A stretch of 64,000 bases of DNA from Incurvaria masculella (Eukaryota; Arthropoda; Insecta; Lepidoptera; Incurvariidae). The stretch lies in NCBI GenBank assembly GCA_946894095.1, contig OX335655.1:10850001-10914000 (forward strand), written 5' to 3'. Of this stretch, positions 1 to 11,085 are shown one piece after another; position 1 is the first letter of the stretch; every line of letters starts with the position of its first letter. Under the pieces are notes generated by a model. That model saw nothing but the letters and a program-made list of their open reading frames with translations. It searched no databases and was not told where the DNA came from. The translations under genes and the position numbers were made by a program.

Positions 1-426
1 TGATAGTTGTTAGAAATTACTTAGTCACGAGTTAGGTATTTTAGATGTGTTAGCTAACTTCTGTGCAGCTGTATTGCAAATTGAAAAATATATTTACGGT
101 TGGGCAATGAGACAACGCAGTAACAAAGACTGCACTGCAAAGCTGGACGTCGATAGGAGAGATATTACATTTTTCTGTAGGTGCAAGACTGGGTTTACTC
201 TTATAATTTGATTTGTGAGGAAACTCACTTCCGCAAGCGTTTTTCTGGCAATAGCTAGACGAAACAGCAATTGTCTCGCTGAGCGAGGAAGAAAAGACGA
301 TAGTGGCAACACGTTTAAGTGTAAATGCACTGAGTGTAGTTAGTTCGCTTACGAATTTGTGACGTGCGACATTGAATGTTCTTTGCACTAAATGTTGTAG
401 TGAGCGAATTCGCCGACGCTACCCAT
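1..426. repeat. Dispersed repeat relic (family R14, minus) in unassigned DNA
   Basis: About 290-426, read on the minus strand, matches 3565-3720, 42225-42345 and 44285-44400. Shared words are TTTAGTGCAA, ACATTC, GAATTCGTAAGCGAAC and TAACTACA. It has no coding potential that I recognise. Bases 1-289 are unassigned. The open frames here are short and show no family motif. Confidence 0.5.
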
Positions 427-989
427 ATTATTCCGGGAGGTCACGACATTTTTGGTCACGATAAGGTAAATGGCTGAATCTGGGTTCACATGTTAGATAC
501 CAACCCTCTGATGCTAAATATGTCGGTCTGCCTGTGCCAAGTGGTTGCGTTATCTAGATTGGCTGTATAAAATATATGTTGGTATGTACCTGCTGATGAA
601 TATGCTGATTGTCTAGAAACATTGATACCTATTAATTATACAACAATAAGCAGTCAGTTTTTTAGTTAAATACTTAAATATACCTAAAATTATATCTGTA
701 ACCAAAATCGTCTATAACTACGAAATGCAACCAAAGCTTTGTTCAGTTTTGGTATTGCTAAGCATGTATGTACTGATACTTTCATGCTTCGTTATTTGCA
801 GCCATTTACCTTATTATATATTTTTTTTGTCACCATAACTACTCTTTCAGGCGCCTTATCTAGGTAACGCAACCATTTGACACAGGTAGACTGACACATT
901 TAGCTTCAGAGGGTTGGTCTTTATCCTGTGAACCCAGTTTCAGCCATTTACGTTATCGTTACCATTTTTGTCGCCACCTCCTAGTCTAT
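427..989 (+). mobile_element. MITE-A copy 1: long-TIR non-coding element
   Basis: A non-coding element of about 563 bp. Its first ~140 bp (TATTCCGGGAGGTCACGAC...) are an imperfect inverted copy of its last ~140 bp (...ACCTCCTAGTCTA). The interior is AT-rich. The same unit recurs at 7226-7790 in this orientation and at 17163-17715 inverted. No transposase is encoded, so it is a non-autonomous DNA transposon by structure. The exact ends and target duplication are unclear for this copy. Confidence 0.8.
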
Positions 990-2189
990 ATTGTATGTAA
1001 AGGTGGCTACGCCGCCGCCGTCCCTACACAAAACCGTTCTTTCTTCTTCGTTGGGTCTCATCACTCATTGTGTGTGCCTTAAACCTAATTGGGCGAAACG
1101 GGGCTGACATTATCAATCGCTCGGTAACCTGACGCCTAATATCGGTGCTCGGGAGCCAGAAATGTCACCCATGTTTATGTTTTGATTTAAAATTAATTTG
1201 CTAATATTACCCACAAGCACACTTATTTTCGTTCTGATACCGATGCATGTCCATTAGAAATTAAATGTAGCCTTCGGAAACCATTTTGATTTTGGGATTA
1301 GTGGGAATGATAATAATTTAACCAGTGTAGTCAAAAGTGTTTAGACGTGAGAATAATGGGTGACATCAACGACAGCTGTCTTCACTTGGTTTATTTTCAA
1401 GTGCGTTTGATTGTGAACAGAGTTATGAAGTACTGCTATAATGTTTCAGTGTCAGATTGCTAATCGGCTCAAATTATGATAGCATACCTGCCATAGAGGT
1501 ATTTGGTACAGTTGATTACTAATAATTGATTTACTCGGGTCTTACGCAAAATACGGTTCCTACTAACAGGCACACTTAATTCGAGAGGTTGCGTCGTCGT
1601 ATTTTATTGAGAGAGAAATCAAAAAAGCCTTTGCAAATTTGGTATGGTGGACGAATTTGATGATATCCTATTTATGAAATGCTAACCATAAAAGGTATCC
1701 CTGGGCAAGCATGTGGAAGATATTTAATTACATATATGCTGAAACACAATTCCGAACATAAAAAATCTCCCGATAGAAAGTTCCTACGTTCATATTGATG
1801 TCTATATTTCAAAACTTACGCAAGACATAAATATAATATTAAATTTTACGGCTAACCACGCGTGTGAGGAGCTGGTGAGTCGTTAAACTAAATACACATG
1901 TGTAACGTCGCATGGATGATGGCAAAGGATTTCACATCCGAGGTTTAACTCGCGCGAAAAGTAAATGAATTAATAACTCCATTCGTTTTAGCAGGCAATG
2001 GCTTACCGACCGGTGTATGCGCCCGAAAGATGGCTCCGATGCGTTGGAAAAAACCCTACCCTAACCTGGATCCACATCTAAAGGGATAGGGCGTCTTACG
2101 ACTCTGGACGCTCCTGGTACTGGGAGTACTTGGCGCACTTCACTTCAGCGAAAAAAAAATCAGTGAATCTAACTGATATTCCAATGAAA
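990..2189. other. Unassigned AT-rich intergenic DNA
   Basis: I see no open frame with a recognisable domain, no tandem array and no match to the other repeat families of the window. A short GC-rich patch lies near 2010-2110. Confidence 0.4.
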
Positions 2190-2420
2190 ACAACCGTCGT
2201 GCAACGTTAAAATAGAGCCAACTAAGTAAATCGGTTAATTTAACTGGGTGAATACAGTTAGCCTTAAACATTAAATGTTATTGTATCTTTCAATTGTTTT
2301 TTTAACAGATTGCAACAATTGTTTCGTCTTACTGTTAGGGAAACTGTGTGAAAACTGTTTCTATCTTAAGTATTTTTTCCATTCTGTTAAAATTCCTGTA
2401 CCTATTGAAACTGGACAGTT
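2190..2420 (+). repeat. Dispersed repeat R11, plus copy
   Basis: This stretch aligns with the reverse complement of 61300-61565. Shared words in order are AAAATAGAGCCA, CTAAGTAAAT, AACATTAAA, GAAACTGTGTGAAAACTG (with small differences), CTTAAGTATT and TTGAAACTGGACAG. It is non-coding. At 61 kb the same segment abuts MITE-C, so the two may belong to one larger element. Confidence 0.65.
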
Positions 2421-3076
2421 GCGCGCCTAATATGTAGTCAGCCGTAATTTTCAATCAGTTGAGATAACCGTTTTGAAATCATCTTATCTGGCAGACGTGT
2501 TATTTTTACCAAGCGGTACTGTTTAATCGGTTAAAATATCTGTTCAATATTAACTATTTTGGTTCATTAATAGATACTTAATAAATTAATAGTAATGATA
2601 AATACGTTACCATAAATTACTTAATGTTAACTATGCTAAAACAGTAAATAGTTGCACATATTTTTTTCAGTGTTCATGTTTGCACACAAAACTATCTTTG
2701 CTGGCGAAAGGCCACAAATCCAAACGCGAATTTCGCTAGTAAACCGGCATCCAATTACGAATCGATCTGTCACAAACTGACAGATCGATTCGTGATTTTT
2801 GCATTTTGGACAAAGAAATAGGGTAAAAAAATGTTTGCTCCAAATAAATGGTTATCATTCGGACCATAACCCATCAACAACCTGTACATATAAAACATAA
2901 CCCAATATTGTATTCCCAAAACACTACACGCCTATGCCATCCTCAGGTCGCGATTAACTGCTCTCTGGCGAGTAAACGAATATTGACTGGAGTGTTATCC
3001 TATAAACGGACCCAGTAAAGTGAAGTGCAGAAAACACTCGTCCCTAGCCGCGGGCGGGCGGCCTAGGCGGTACGAG
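2421..3076. other. Unassigned DNA with a perfect 16-bp hairpin at 2757-2793
   Basis: The hairpin has arms 2757-2772 and 2778-2793 (ACGAATCGATCTGTCA and its complement) with a 5-nt loop CAAAC. It could be a transposon remnant or a structured RNA stem. Nothing else is recognised in the interval. Confidence 0.55.
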
Positions 3077-3111
3077 GGGGGGGGGGGTCCGCGGGGGGGG
3101 GGGGGGGGGGT
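3077..3111 (+). repeat. Poly-G tracts
   Basis: Two G runs, one of 11 or more and one of about 19, are separated by TCCGC. Such tracts can form quadruplexes and are prone to sequencing-length error, so the exact lengths should be doubted. Confidence 0.85.
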
Positions 3112-3479
3112 CTGGCGCAGAGAGGAGGAAGAATGGCCACAGCTTTTATACCTACCTTATTGAAGACATTTAATCCATTCGACGTCTCTGGCTAAGGTAA
3201 GTAACCTTTTCTGCCCTTGGAATACTCTGGAGGTTTTGTTTTTAAGGAATTGTTGCGCCACTCCACATTGCGAGAAAGGGGTTTCAGTATTTTGCAATTG
3301 CATACAATATTTTAGCCCTTCAGAAATCTAGCTTTTTCTCAAAAAGTGTGACGATTTGGGAAAAAGTAATATGTTGGTGCATAACTACACTAGTGTCTCT
3401 CTGAACTTTCTCAGCGAGTCTTTCTTTGCATAGCAAAAACTGCAGCTATGCATAGCCACTTTTTAGTGAAAACATGCAT

Positions 3480-3740
3480 TGACTGTAGCGGCGGCCAAAC
3501 GGTTCACTTATGATATTCTCAAGTTCCAACGACACATAAAAATACGTAAGAACCTCTCGTGATTCTATTTAGTGCAACAAACATTCGATGTTGGGCGTCA
3601 CGAATTCGTAAGTACTTACTACAGACAGTGAATTTATTTTTACTTATTTTTACTTGCTCTAAACGTTTTTATTATTATTAACACTAAGACGTGGCTACGC
3701 TACCGCCGTACGAATGTGTTTCGATCTCCACTCCAAAGCC
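3480..3740 (+). repeat. Dispersed repeat R14, most complete copy
   Basis: This matches 44495-44640 over its first half (GTAGCGGCGGCCA..., TCAAGTTCCAA, ACGTAAGAAC). It matches 42225-42345 and the minus strand of 290-426 and 44285-44400 over its second half (TTTAGTGCAACAAACATTCG, CACGAATTCGTAAG, GCTACCGCCGTACGAATG). It is non-coding and its class is unknown. Confidence 0.55.
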
Positions 3741-3857
3741 CTATTACGAGTTACAAATCACTTATCAAGTCGCCCGCCGTTTTAATTTATATTTATTTAG
3801 ATACATTTTATTGACACATTTATATTATTGAATATTTCTGTACAAATATAAAAATCT

Positions 3858-4146
3858 ATGGACGGGCGGTTGAGTGTATCCCTCAAAGCACAGAAGCACA
3901 GAAGCGTATTTAATAAATGCTCGTCGGAGCTGCATAACGCTGTTCCTCGGTCCCTTTTCTACCTTGGCTCAACGCGGAACAGGGAGAAAATGCACAAATT
4001 CACAGTTGACATTAAAAAAATAAGAACCCACCGATCCTCTAGATCATTTATCTATAGGGTCGGTAACCAATAGAATGAACTCCCTTCTTAGGTATTTCCC
4101 TCAAAACCTTTAAGTCCTGAGGTACGCCATATGCCGCGCTTAACAT
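3858..4146 (+). pseudogene. LINE reverse-transcriptase C-terminal relic
   Basis: Conceptual translation with internal stops gives a LINE C-terminal signature: RSSRSFIYRVGNQ, then a stop, NELPS, a stop, VFPSKP. This fits the SF..R..NLWN.LP..VFP pattern of non-LTR RT proteins. The 3' end (GTACGCCATATGCCGCGCTTAA) is shared with the relics at 24770-24960 and 39541-39680. It is too decayed to be functional. The adjacent R4 repeat begins directly after it. Confidence 0.6.
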
Positions 4147-4454
4147 AAAAAACCGGCCAAGTGCGAGTCAGACTCGCACACGAAGGGTTCCGTACCATCG
4201 TACAAGATTTAACTAAAAAAATCACGTTTTTTGTATGGGGCCCCCTTTTAATTATTATTATTTTTTAATTTTACCTATTTGTTGTTGTAGCGGCAAAATA
4301 AATACACACTCTGTGAAAATTTCAGCTCTCTACCTATTACGGTTCATGAGATACAGCCCTGTGACAGACGGACGGACGGACGGACGGACGGACGGACAGC
4401 GGAGGCTTAGTAATAGGGTTCCGTTTTCACCCTTTGGGTACGGAACCCTAAAAA
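4147..4454 (+). repeat. R4 dispersed repeat with (GGAC)n, copy 1
   Basis: It begins AAAAACCGGCCAAGTGCGAG and ends GGGTACGGAACCCTAAAAA, about 300 bp, with a short (GGAC)n run at ~4372-4398. Other copies are at 14537-14819(-), 26181-26495(+), 51408-51682(-), 55655-55971(+, internally deleted) and 59433-59600(-, truncated). It encodes no protein. I recall this repeat type as common in lepidopteran genomes, but its transposon class is not evident here. Confidence 0.8.
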
Positions 4455-6867
4455 TGAGAAATCTCGATGTCCTCCTTACTCGCTGACTCCAACGATCGAT
4501 CAAGACAATTAACGTTTGATTTTGTCCGTTCGGCGCCTAAAGCCATGGTAATAGAAAGTCTATGCTCCGAGTTCGCATTAAAAAGACGATAACGTTAGCA
4601 GTTTACGATGACTTCCGAGCAACGCCGAACGATACGAGACAGATCCGATCCCACGTCTCGGAGTGAGCGCTAGTTCTTACTATCGTATCTCGTAACTCAC
4701 ATAAAGAAGTGTGAGAAATTTAGTCGGAATGCACACTGCACTGTTTGGCAAAAGGTAATTCTTGCGTTTTAAGAGTTCCGCAGATACACGGAAAATCGAA
4801 ACCATTATAATTTTGCCCCATTTGTCTGTCCGACTACTCGTATATCATTGCCATTTTACTCTCATTAAAACTAAATAGATAAAATTTGGAAAGAAGGTAA
4901 TTTCTCTGAACAGCTATGCAACCGTATAGTGCATATGGTTTGCATTAAACTATTTTTTTTTAATTTATTTATTTAATACTTACATATACTTATATTTACT
5001 TAACATTACTAGGATAACAAAATAAAACAAGAATTACGTGTACATACTACGAGATGTCAATACAGCATGCGTAAATCATCATCAAACTAAACAATTAAAA
5101 AACCAAAAGCTGAAAACACTATGGTATACATTTAAATGAGGGATGTAAAATAAATGTCAGTGTACAGAGCGCATCACTCTCGGCGCCACAGTAGTCGTTG
5201 GAAATTGCAAGGAAAACGTATGTGGGTCAAAGTCCAATGTGTGACGTCTAGGGTGATGCCGTTTGTACTTTAGCGTGTGAGTTGTATGAAGATGTGATTC
5301 CCCCTATCTGTTCGAGTATGCTGCAGAACATTCTGAAAAATAAAATAAGTGGTAGAACTTACCAAACACTTTCAAGGAAAATTAGTTTCAATAAGATATG
5401 TAGTGTAGTTTTTGGGATACGTATTTTCTTCCCAACTATGGAACCCTTTACTGTGCGTGGGCCGATGCGCGATTGTCCGCTTTTTCACAATAAACAAAAT
5501 TGTGAAGTATTTATAAAATTTAAAATAATTTATTTCCATCACGATAAAGCATGCACATTGGAACTCCGAGCGTTATATACGAAGTTGTGTTAGTTGATAA
5601 AGTAAAAAAAATGTCAGAGTAGTCAATTACGATAGCGATAATGTTACTCATAAATGATTAATTCACATAAGTATTATTCGTTAACATTCTGTTTTTGCCG
5701 TTATTGAGAAAAAACCGGGTCGAGATAACTCAGTAGCGTCGAGAAAACTCCCTAGAATTTACCGCGCGGTTGAGCCTGTACGCCCCACGCGATGGTAGGG
5801 CAGAACGTTGCAAATAGAATTCCTTTGTGCATCGACGCCCGCAAGCACTGGCAGCACCGTGTCGCAGCAATAAAGAACTGTTGCCGCGTGTTGCCGACTT
5901 CACGAAGATCTACCGAGAAATCATCCGGCCGGTATGCTAAATTGATAACTAATGAAACTGATGGAACCAGTTCTCTGATGAAATAACAATACAGTTTTGG
6001 TTCTTTGAACCGGCTGTGATTACTTTACGTACCGTCTCTAACTCCTCACTGTAATTTGTCCATACTCTAGAGTCGGTGCGGAAAGAGAACCGGCGTAGCG
6101 TACAATGGAACTAACATTAAGATTTTTATTTACATACACTAAGACAATTATTATATGAATCTGAAAATATTATATTCTAACACAGCCTCAACACGTGCCA
6201 GTGTTGTCAACAGGACAAATACGGTAAATGTGCACAAGTGCGCCCTCAAATCTTACGACGGTTCTCTTTCCGCACGGACTCTATCACGTTTTGTTTTTTG
6301 TTTCTTATCCTATGAATATCATATACAGCATGTTGCAACAGCCACTACAGAAATTTTGGGAGCTTAATCCTCATGTTTTCCAACTTTTTTTTTCTCTAAA
6401 TTGTCTAGTTACGTTACCGAACTGCAACTTGCAGCGACGCTGTAACCGTGCATAAGCAAGGATCTGGCATGGAACCTAGATCCCACGTGGCGTGTCAAGC
6501 TATAATGCTGTGATAAGGTGTGATATTTAGCCATCCATGTCCAAGTACATACAACGTTACCACGTTCTTACGGAACATTCGATTCTTTTTACAGAAAATA
6601 ATGAATTACTTCGTATGGAAAGTCTAACTTTTTATTTACACGATATAAATAAAAAAAATGTTTGACTTTTCTGTTTCTTTCAATCCCATTATAATTTCTG
6701 TATATTATGAACGATGAACTGGCCGCTTGCATGTACCATGAAAAGCTAAACATTATATTCACTTTTAACAAATTCGTATCACTACATTGCTCAGAAGAAT
6801 TCTAGGTTTTTTTTATGCAACTTGACATGGATGGCTAATACTACACAACTACCGTTATGATATTAGC
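4455..6867. other. Unassigned intergenic DNA
   Basis: There is no recognisable coding region or repeat family in 2.4 kb. Moderately GC-rich patches lie near 4590-4690, 5740-5900 and 6060-6110. The open frames at 5282-5593 and elsewhere lack any domain signature and are probably chance. Confidence 0.4.
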
Positions 6868-7205
6868 CCAATACACCACATTCCCGAAGAAATTAGGAGC
6901 CATGCCAGGACCTTCCCTTTATAAGCACGGCTACATTGAATTAGATGGAAAACTCGGACAATTTTTCATTGCCGTTTCGACCATCTTTTAATCCAATGCG
7001 ATGGTACCAACCCGGGCGGGCTTAAACCCTACCACCTAGTAGGGGAAGGGGACCTACAGTTTTACGTGGATTCCGAACCATCATGCACTTATCGAACTCA
7101 GAAAGAGAAAGAAAGTGATGCATGTCGCGGCGAGGAATTGAACCCAAACCTCTGGTACGCTAGGCCAGTCCCCGCGCCACTGGGCTACGAGCCGCATGCA
7201 TCACC
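6868..7205 (-). mobile_element. SINE-1 copy, tRNA-derived
   Basis: Read on the minus strand, it starts with a tRNA-like head: an A-box-like GTAGCCCAGTGGCG and a B-box-like GGGTTCAATTCC. The tRNA-unrelated body follows, with the words CTTTCTTTCTCTTTCTGAG, CCACGTAAAACTGTAGG, GGGTTGGTACCATCGCATTG and AATGTAGCCGTGCT. The body ends near ATTTCTTCGGGAATGTGGTG. It has the pol III promoter layout of a SINE and no coding capacity. At least ten full or partial copies lie in the window. Confidence 0.75.
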
Positions 7206-7225
7206 AGCCGCAGGTACACATGGCT

Positions 7226-7790
7226 CTATATTCCGGGAGGTCACGACATTTTTGGTCACGATAAGGTAAATGGTTGAATCTGGGTTCACGTGTTAGAGAC
7301 CAACCCTCTGATGCTAAATATGTCGGTCTGCCTGCGCCGAGTGGTTGCGTTACCTAGATTGGCTATATAAAATATATGTTGGTATGTACCTGCTGATAAA
7401 TATACTGATTGTCTAGAAACATTGATACCTATCAATTAAACAACAATAACCACTCGATTTTTTTATTAAATACGTAAATATACCTAAACTTATATCCGTA
7501 ACCTAAATCGCCTATAACTACAAATTGCAACCAAAGATTTGTTCAGTTTTAATATTGCTAAGCAAGTATGTACTGATACTTTCATGCTTCGTTATTTGCA
7601 GCCATTTCCATTGCCATATATATTTTTTGTCACCATAACTACTTTTTCTGGCGCCTTATCAACGTAACGCAACCACTTGGCAAAGGCAGACTGACACATT
7701 TACCTTCAGAGGGTTGGTCTTTATCCTGTGAACCTAGTTTCAGCCATTTAGGTTATCGTTACCATTTTTGTCCCGACCTCCTAGTCTACT
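7226..7790 (+). mobile_element. MITE-A copy 2, best preserved, with candidate 8-bp target duplication
   Basis: A 565-bp non-coding element. Inverted arms of ~140 bp lie at 7226-7365 and ~7650-7790. The outer ends read CTATATTCCGGGAGGT and, inverted, AGTAGACTAGGAGGT. The 8-mer ACATGGCT flanks it at 7218-7225 and 7791-7798, as expected for an 8-bp target site duplication of hAT-like type. The superfamily is inferred from duplication length only. Confidence 0.8.
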
Positions 7791-7798
7791 ACATGGCT

Positions 7799-8325
7799 AG
7801 CCCATGTAGTCAGAAATTGTGCAAGGTGATCTCTCGTTTCGCTTGGCGACTCGCCGATTAGAGATGCCGCGGAGCCGCCGCTAACTACGAACACTATTCG
7901 TGTCGCCGAGTCGCCGGCAGAGGGCGTGCAAACACTTTTAAGGCAAACATTGTTAGTCCGGACATACCCAGCTCATGAGTGAAATTATAGTCGCTACCCG
8001 GGCGTAATCGTGACGCGCGTGGGAAATTACCCGGCGCCCGGGTGCGGGACCCGGGCGTAGGTTGACATTGGCGTGTCAGATCCCGATTTTAGAAGATTAC
8101 AAAAATGAACGATCAAAAGGAGGCAAATAACATAACATTGTAACGCCTTTTCACCGAACGCTGATTAGCTTAATCGTCACATATTAAGGGCCTTTCCTAG
8201 CAGCTTGCAATCGAAACCAGTGCAGACAATCAGCACTTTAGTAATAAAAGCCCTTTAAGTGTTGATTAGAATAAATCAACACTTGGTGAAAAGCAGGCTA
8301 AGAGTAATTAATAATTATAATAATA
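7799..8325. other. Unassigned DNA upstream of mariner 1, with hairpin 8257-8284
   Basis: A moderately GC-rich stretch at 7850-8060, then AT-rich DNA. A perfect 11-bp hairpin (AAGTGTTGATT, 6-nt loop, complement) lies at 8257-8284, about 40 bp before the mariner end. No gene is seen. Confidence 0.45.
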
Positions 8326-9604
8326 GGTCGAGGAAAAAGTCTTTTCGCATTATAGTATGTATGAACTTGTAATAAAATCTCTTTGGCTATACTATTTGTA
8401 TCTGGCTGGTTTTGGTATCATTGAAAGTTTAAATTTTAAAGAACATAATTCCAAATTCAAATTAGGAAAATGTGTGATTCTCATTTGTTTTTCGTACTGT
8501 CAAAATGAGTGAATCTAATAAAGAAATTCGATACATTTTAAAATTTTACTACAAAAAAGGTAAAAATGCAACTCAAGCCGCGAAAAAAATTTGCGATGTT
8601 TATGGACCTAGTGTAGTGTCTGTGAGAGTAGCACAAATTTGGTTTAAGCGTTTTCAATCCGGAAATTTTGATGTCAAAGATGCACGTCGCTCTGGTCGCC
8701 CTATTACGGATAAAATGGATGCCATTTTTGAAAAAGTGGAGCAAGATCGGCATATCAGTAGTTACGACTTAGCTGAAGAACTAGGAATTGACCACAAAAC
8801 AGTTTTGGCGCATTTGAAAAAAACTGGGTACACAAAAAAGCTCGATATTTGGGTACCTCACGAGCTCACTGAAAGAAACCTAATGGACCGTGTACTAATT
8901 TGTGATTCTTTATTACGACGTAATGAAACCGAACCATTTTTGAAGAAGCTGATAACTGGTGATGAAAAGTGGATCACGTACGACAAGAACGTGCGAAAAA
9001 GGTCGTGGTCAAAGGCCGGTCAAGCTTCACAGACTGTGGCGAAACCCGGGTTAACTCGCAACAAGGTGATGCTGTGTGTGTGGTGGGATTGGAAGGGCAT
9101 TATTCATTATGAGCTGTTACCACCAGGCAGGACCATCGATTCTGAACTCTACTGCGAACAACTGATGAGATTAAAGCAAGAAGTTGAGAGAAAGCGGCCG
9201 GAATTAATCAACAGAAGGGGTGTGGTTTTTCATCATGATAACGCTAGACCTCACACATCTTCAGCCACTCAGCAAAAACTAAGAGAGTTTGGCTGGGAGG
9301 TGTTAATGCATCCGCCGTATAGTCCTGACCTTGCACCTTCAGATTTCCACCTGTTTAGGTCTCTTCAGAATTCTTTAGGCAGTGTCAGGTTAACATCACG
9401 AGAGGACTGCCAAAACCACTTGTCGCGGTATATTGATCAGAAGTCCCAATATTTCTATAGCAATGGGATCATGTCCCTACCTACAAGATGGCAAAAAGTT
9501 ATCGAACAAAATGGTACCTACATACTTTAGTTAAATGTTAATAAACCATATTAAAAAATGTTTTGAATTTTCTTAAAAAATGCGAAGAAACTTTTTCCCC
9601 AACC
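8326..9604 (+). mobile_element. Mariner element copy 1, full length (1279 bp)
   Basis: The element is bounded by TA at 8324-8325 and 9605-9606, the mariner target site. The inverted ends are GGTCGAGGAAAAAGTCTTTT... and, inverted, GGTTGGGGAAAAAGTTTCTT..., 19 of 23 positions identical. It holds one intact transposase frame, with ~180 bp of 5' and ~75 bp of 3' non-coding sequence. Copy 2 at 12260-13538 has exactly the same length and differs at roughly 14 bases by eye. Both therefore derive from a recently active source. Confidence 0.97.
8505..9530 (+). CDS. Mariner (DD34D) transposase, intact
   Basis: A 341-residue DDD transposase of normal mariner length, which cuts and pastes its own element at TA sites. 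The N-terminal half (~1-110) carries two helix-turn-helix DNA-binding regions, with a GRP linker at 64-66. WVPHEL is at 116-121. The catalytic triad is D153 (in TGDEKW), D245 (in HHDNARPH) and D280 (in YSPDLAPSDF), with 34 residues between the last two. The start ATG follows CTGTCAAA and gives the usual MSES N-terminus. There are no stops or frameshifts. The sequence most resembles the mellifera/cecropia side of the family, judged from memory. All key residues are present, so it may be active. Confidence 0.97.
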   Translation: MSESNKEIRYILKFYYKKGKNATQAAKKICDVYGPSVVSVRVAQIWFKRFQSGNFDVKDARRSGRPITDKMDAIFEKVEQDRHISSYDLAEELGIDHKTVLAHLKKTGYTKKLDIWVPHELTERNLMDRVLICDSLLRRNETEPFLKKLITGDEKWITYDKNVRKRSWSKAGQASQTVAKPGLTRNKVMLCVWWDWKGIIHYELLPPGRTIDSELYCEQLMRLKQEVERKRPELINRRGVVFHHDNARPHTSSATQQKLREFGWEVLMHPPYSPDLAPSDFHLFRSLQNSLGSVRLTSREDCQNHLSRYIDQKSQYFYSNGIMSLPTRWQKVIEQNGTYIL

Positions 9605-10050
9605 TAATACAATTACATTAAAATTAATACAATATATTGGTATGAGCCAACCACACTAGATTCCCAAAGGAAAATTATACCATGCCGGGACTTTTTATCA
9701 TATGAATTTAACTAAATAATAAAAATATTTGGAACATAATTACAAGAAATTGACTGTCAAGTAGAGACTGAGGCATTTACATGGGATCCAAGCCTCAGGG
9801 GCGCGGCGAGTTGCTTTTTTTCGAGTTATGTTTTCTAATCCCCATTCGTTTCTGCACCACTTTCATTCTGTTTTGAGATGGATAGTTAATATACGTCACG
9901 AATGCGAGCTATTGTTGCTGTAACAAGGTTTGGAATCCATGTAAAACTGTACTTTCCTTCCCCCTACTAGGTAGGGTTAAACCAGCTCGAGTTGGTATCA
10001 TCAGATTGAATGAAAATATGGTCGAAACGGCGATGAAACATTTTATCTAA
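9605..10050 (+). mobile_element. Degraded SINE-1 pieces
   Basis: About 9780-10050 on the plus strand follows the SINE-1 order: a CTCAGGGGCGCGGCGAG head remnant, then CACCACTTTCATTC, CACGAATGCGAGCT, TTGGAATCCATGTAAAACTG, CCCCTACTAGGTAGGGTT and GGTCGAAACGG. The B box is lost. A short minus-strand 3' tail (CACACTAGATTCCCAAAGGA, ACCATGCCGGGAC) lies at ~9650-9700. Confidence 0.55.
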
Positions 10051-11085
10051 CCGTGCAGTATAGAAGGTATAGCATGGTACTTATTTGTTTTGTGGTGTGT
10101 TGTGGCAGCAATATAAAATGGGAAGATTTCGCATTGTCAAATATTGGTCCCGCAAAATCGTGTTAATGCTAAGATGCACGCGTCTTGGACGGACATGCAC
10201 GTCATGCACGTGCATTGGAGTGACATAGGTAGAGACATTGCTATTTTACCGAGAAAAATACATTAAACACTATTTTGATTGTTGGTAAATCGCTGGTGTT
10301 GGGGTGGTATGATGACAGTAGGTGTGTTTTTCACCCATGTTCACTTACATAAAAAAAAACGTTATTACCGAGCCCGAAAGGGATCGTCGACGTTTCCTTG
10401 ACAGCGGCGACCCTCCGGTAAAGAGGAATATGTCCCGGCGATAAATCATTACCAACCGTGCAAGAAAGTACGTGCCGGCACCGCCTCCCCCCCTCACCCC
10501 GCTCCCCCGTGCCCGCGGGGTGGGGCAAGATTACGTGCTAAATTGTGTTAGTTCACGTATTATTGGTAGTGTAAACATGGCGGCGGGGCGGCTGGCCGCA
10601 CGGACCACCGATGGAATTGCCGGATCGCCGACACTGCACAAATATACCCTGGCTTTATTTCTCGTTTTCGCTCTGTGCAGGAGTCCTATTGCTAGTGTGA
10701 CGACCGCGAGACGATGTAGAAGACTGAAGACATTTTGAGTACAGATTTATGCATGTTACTCCAATAACGATAGTAAATCATACTTTTCTAACGAATTTGA
10801 ATGCGAGCATCAACCGTGCAGCAAGATAACTAGATTAAAGAAAGAAAGCTTTAAAAATATTTATAATGCTGGAAACAGGAAGCAAACTGCCTGATTTGAA
10901 AGTCTACCAATTCCCCAACAGCTGTATGCCTTACCTGCATTGCTGACATTGACTGCGAAGATTAAACATTTAAGCATATCTACTTACTTATTTTAAGGCA
11001 AGCCAACAGAACATGAAAACCAGAAATCTAAATCGAAACATTTGATTAAAACAACATTTATTATATGGAGGTGAACAAGTTAAAC
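10051..11085. other. Unassigned DNA with a GC-rich island at ~10465-10735
   Basis: The island contains C-rich runs (CCTCCCCCCCTCACCCCG), ATGGCGGCGGGGCGG and a CpG-rich stretch, all unlike the AT-rich surroundings. It matches no repeat family in the window. It could be a regulatory element or a 5' exon of a host transcript. No splice-bounded coding exon can be supported. Confidence 0.35.

Noticed and set aside
2725..2745. Helitron 3' end (GCGAATTTCGCTAGT)
   Set aside because: A five-base stem directly abutting CTAG lacks the usual spacing, and no matching 5' TC end was found.
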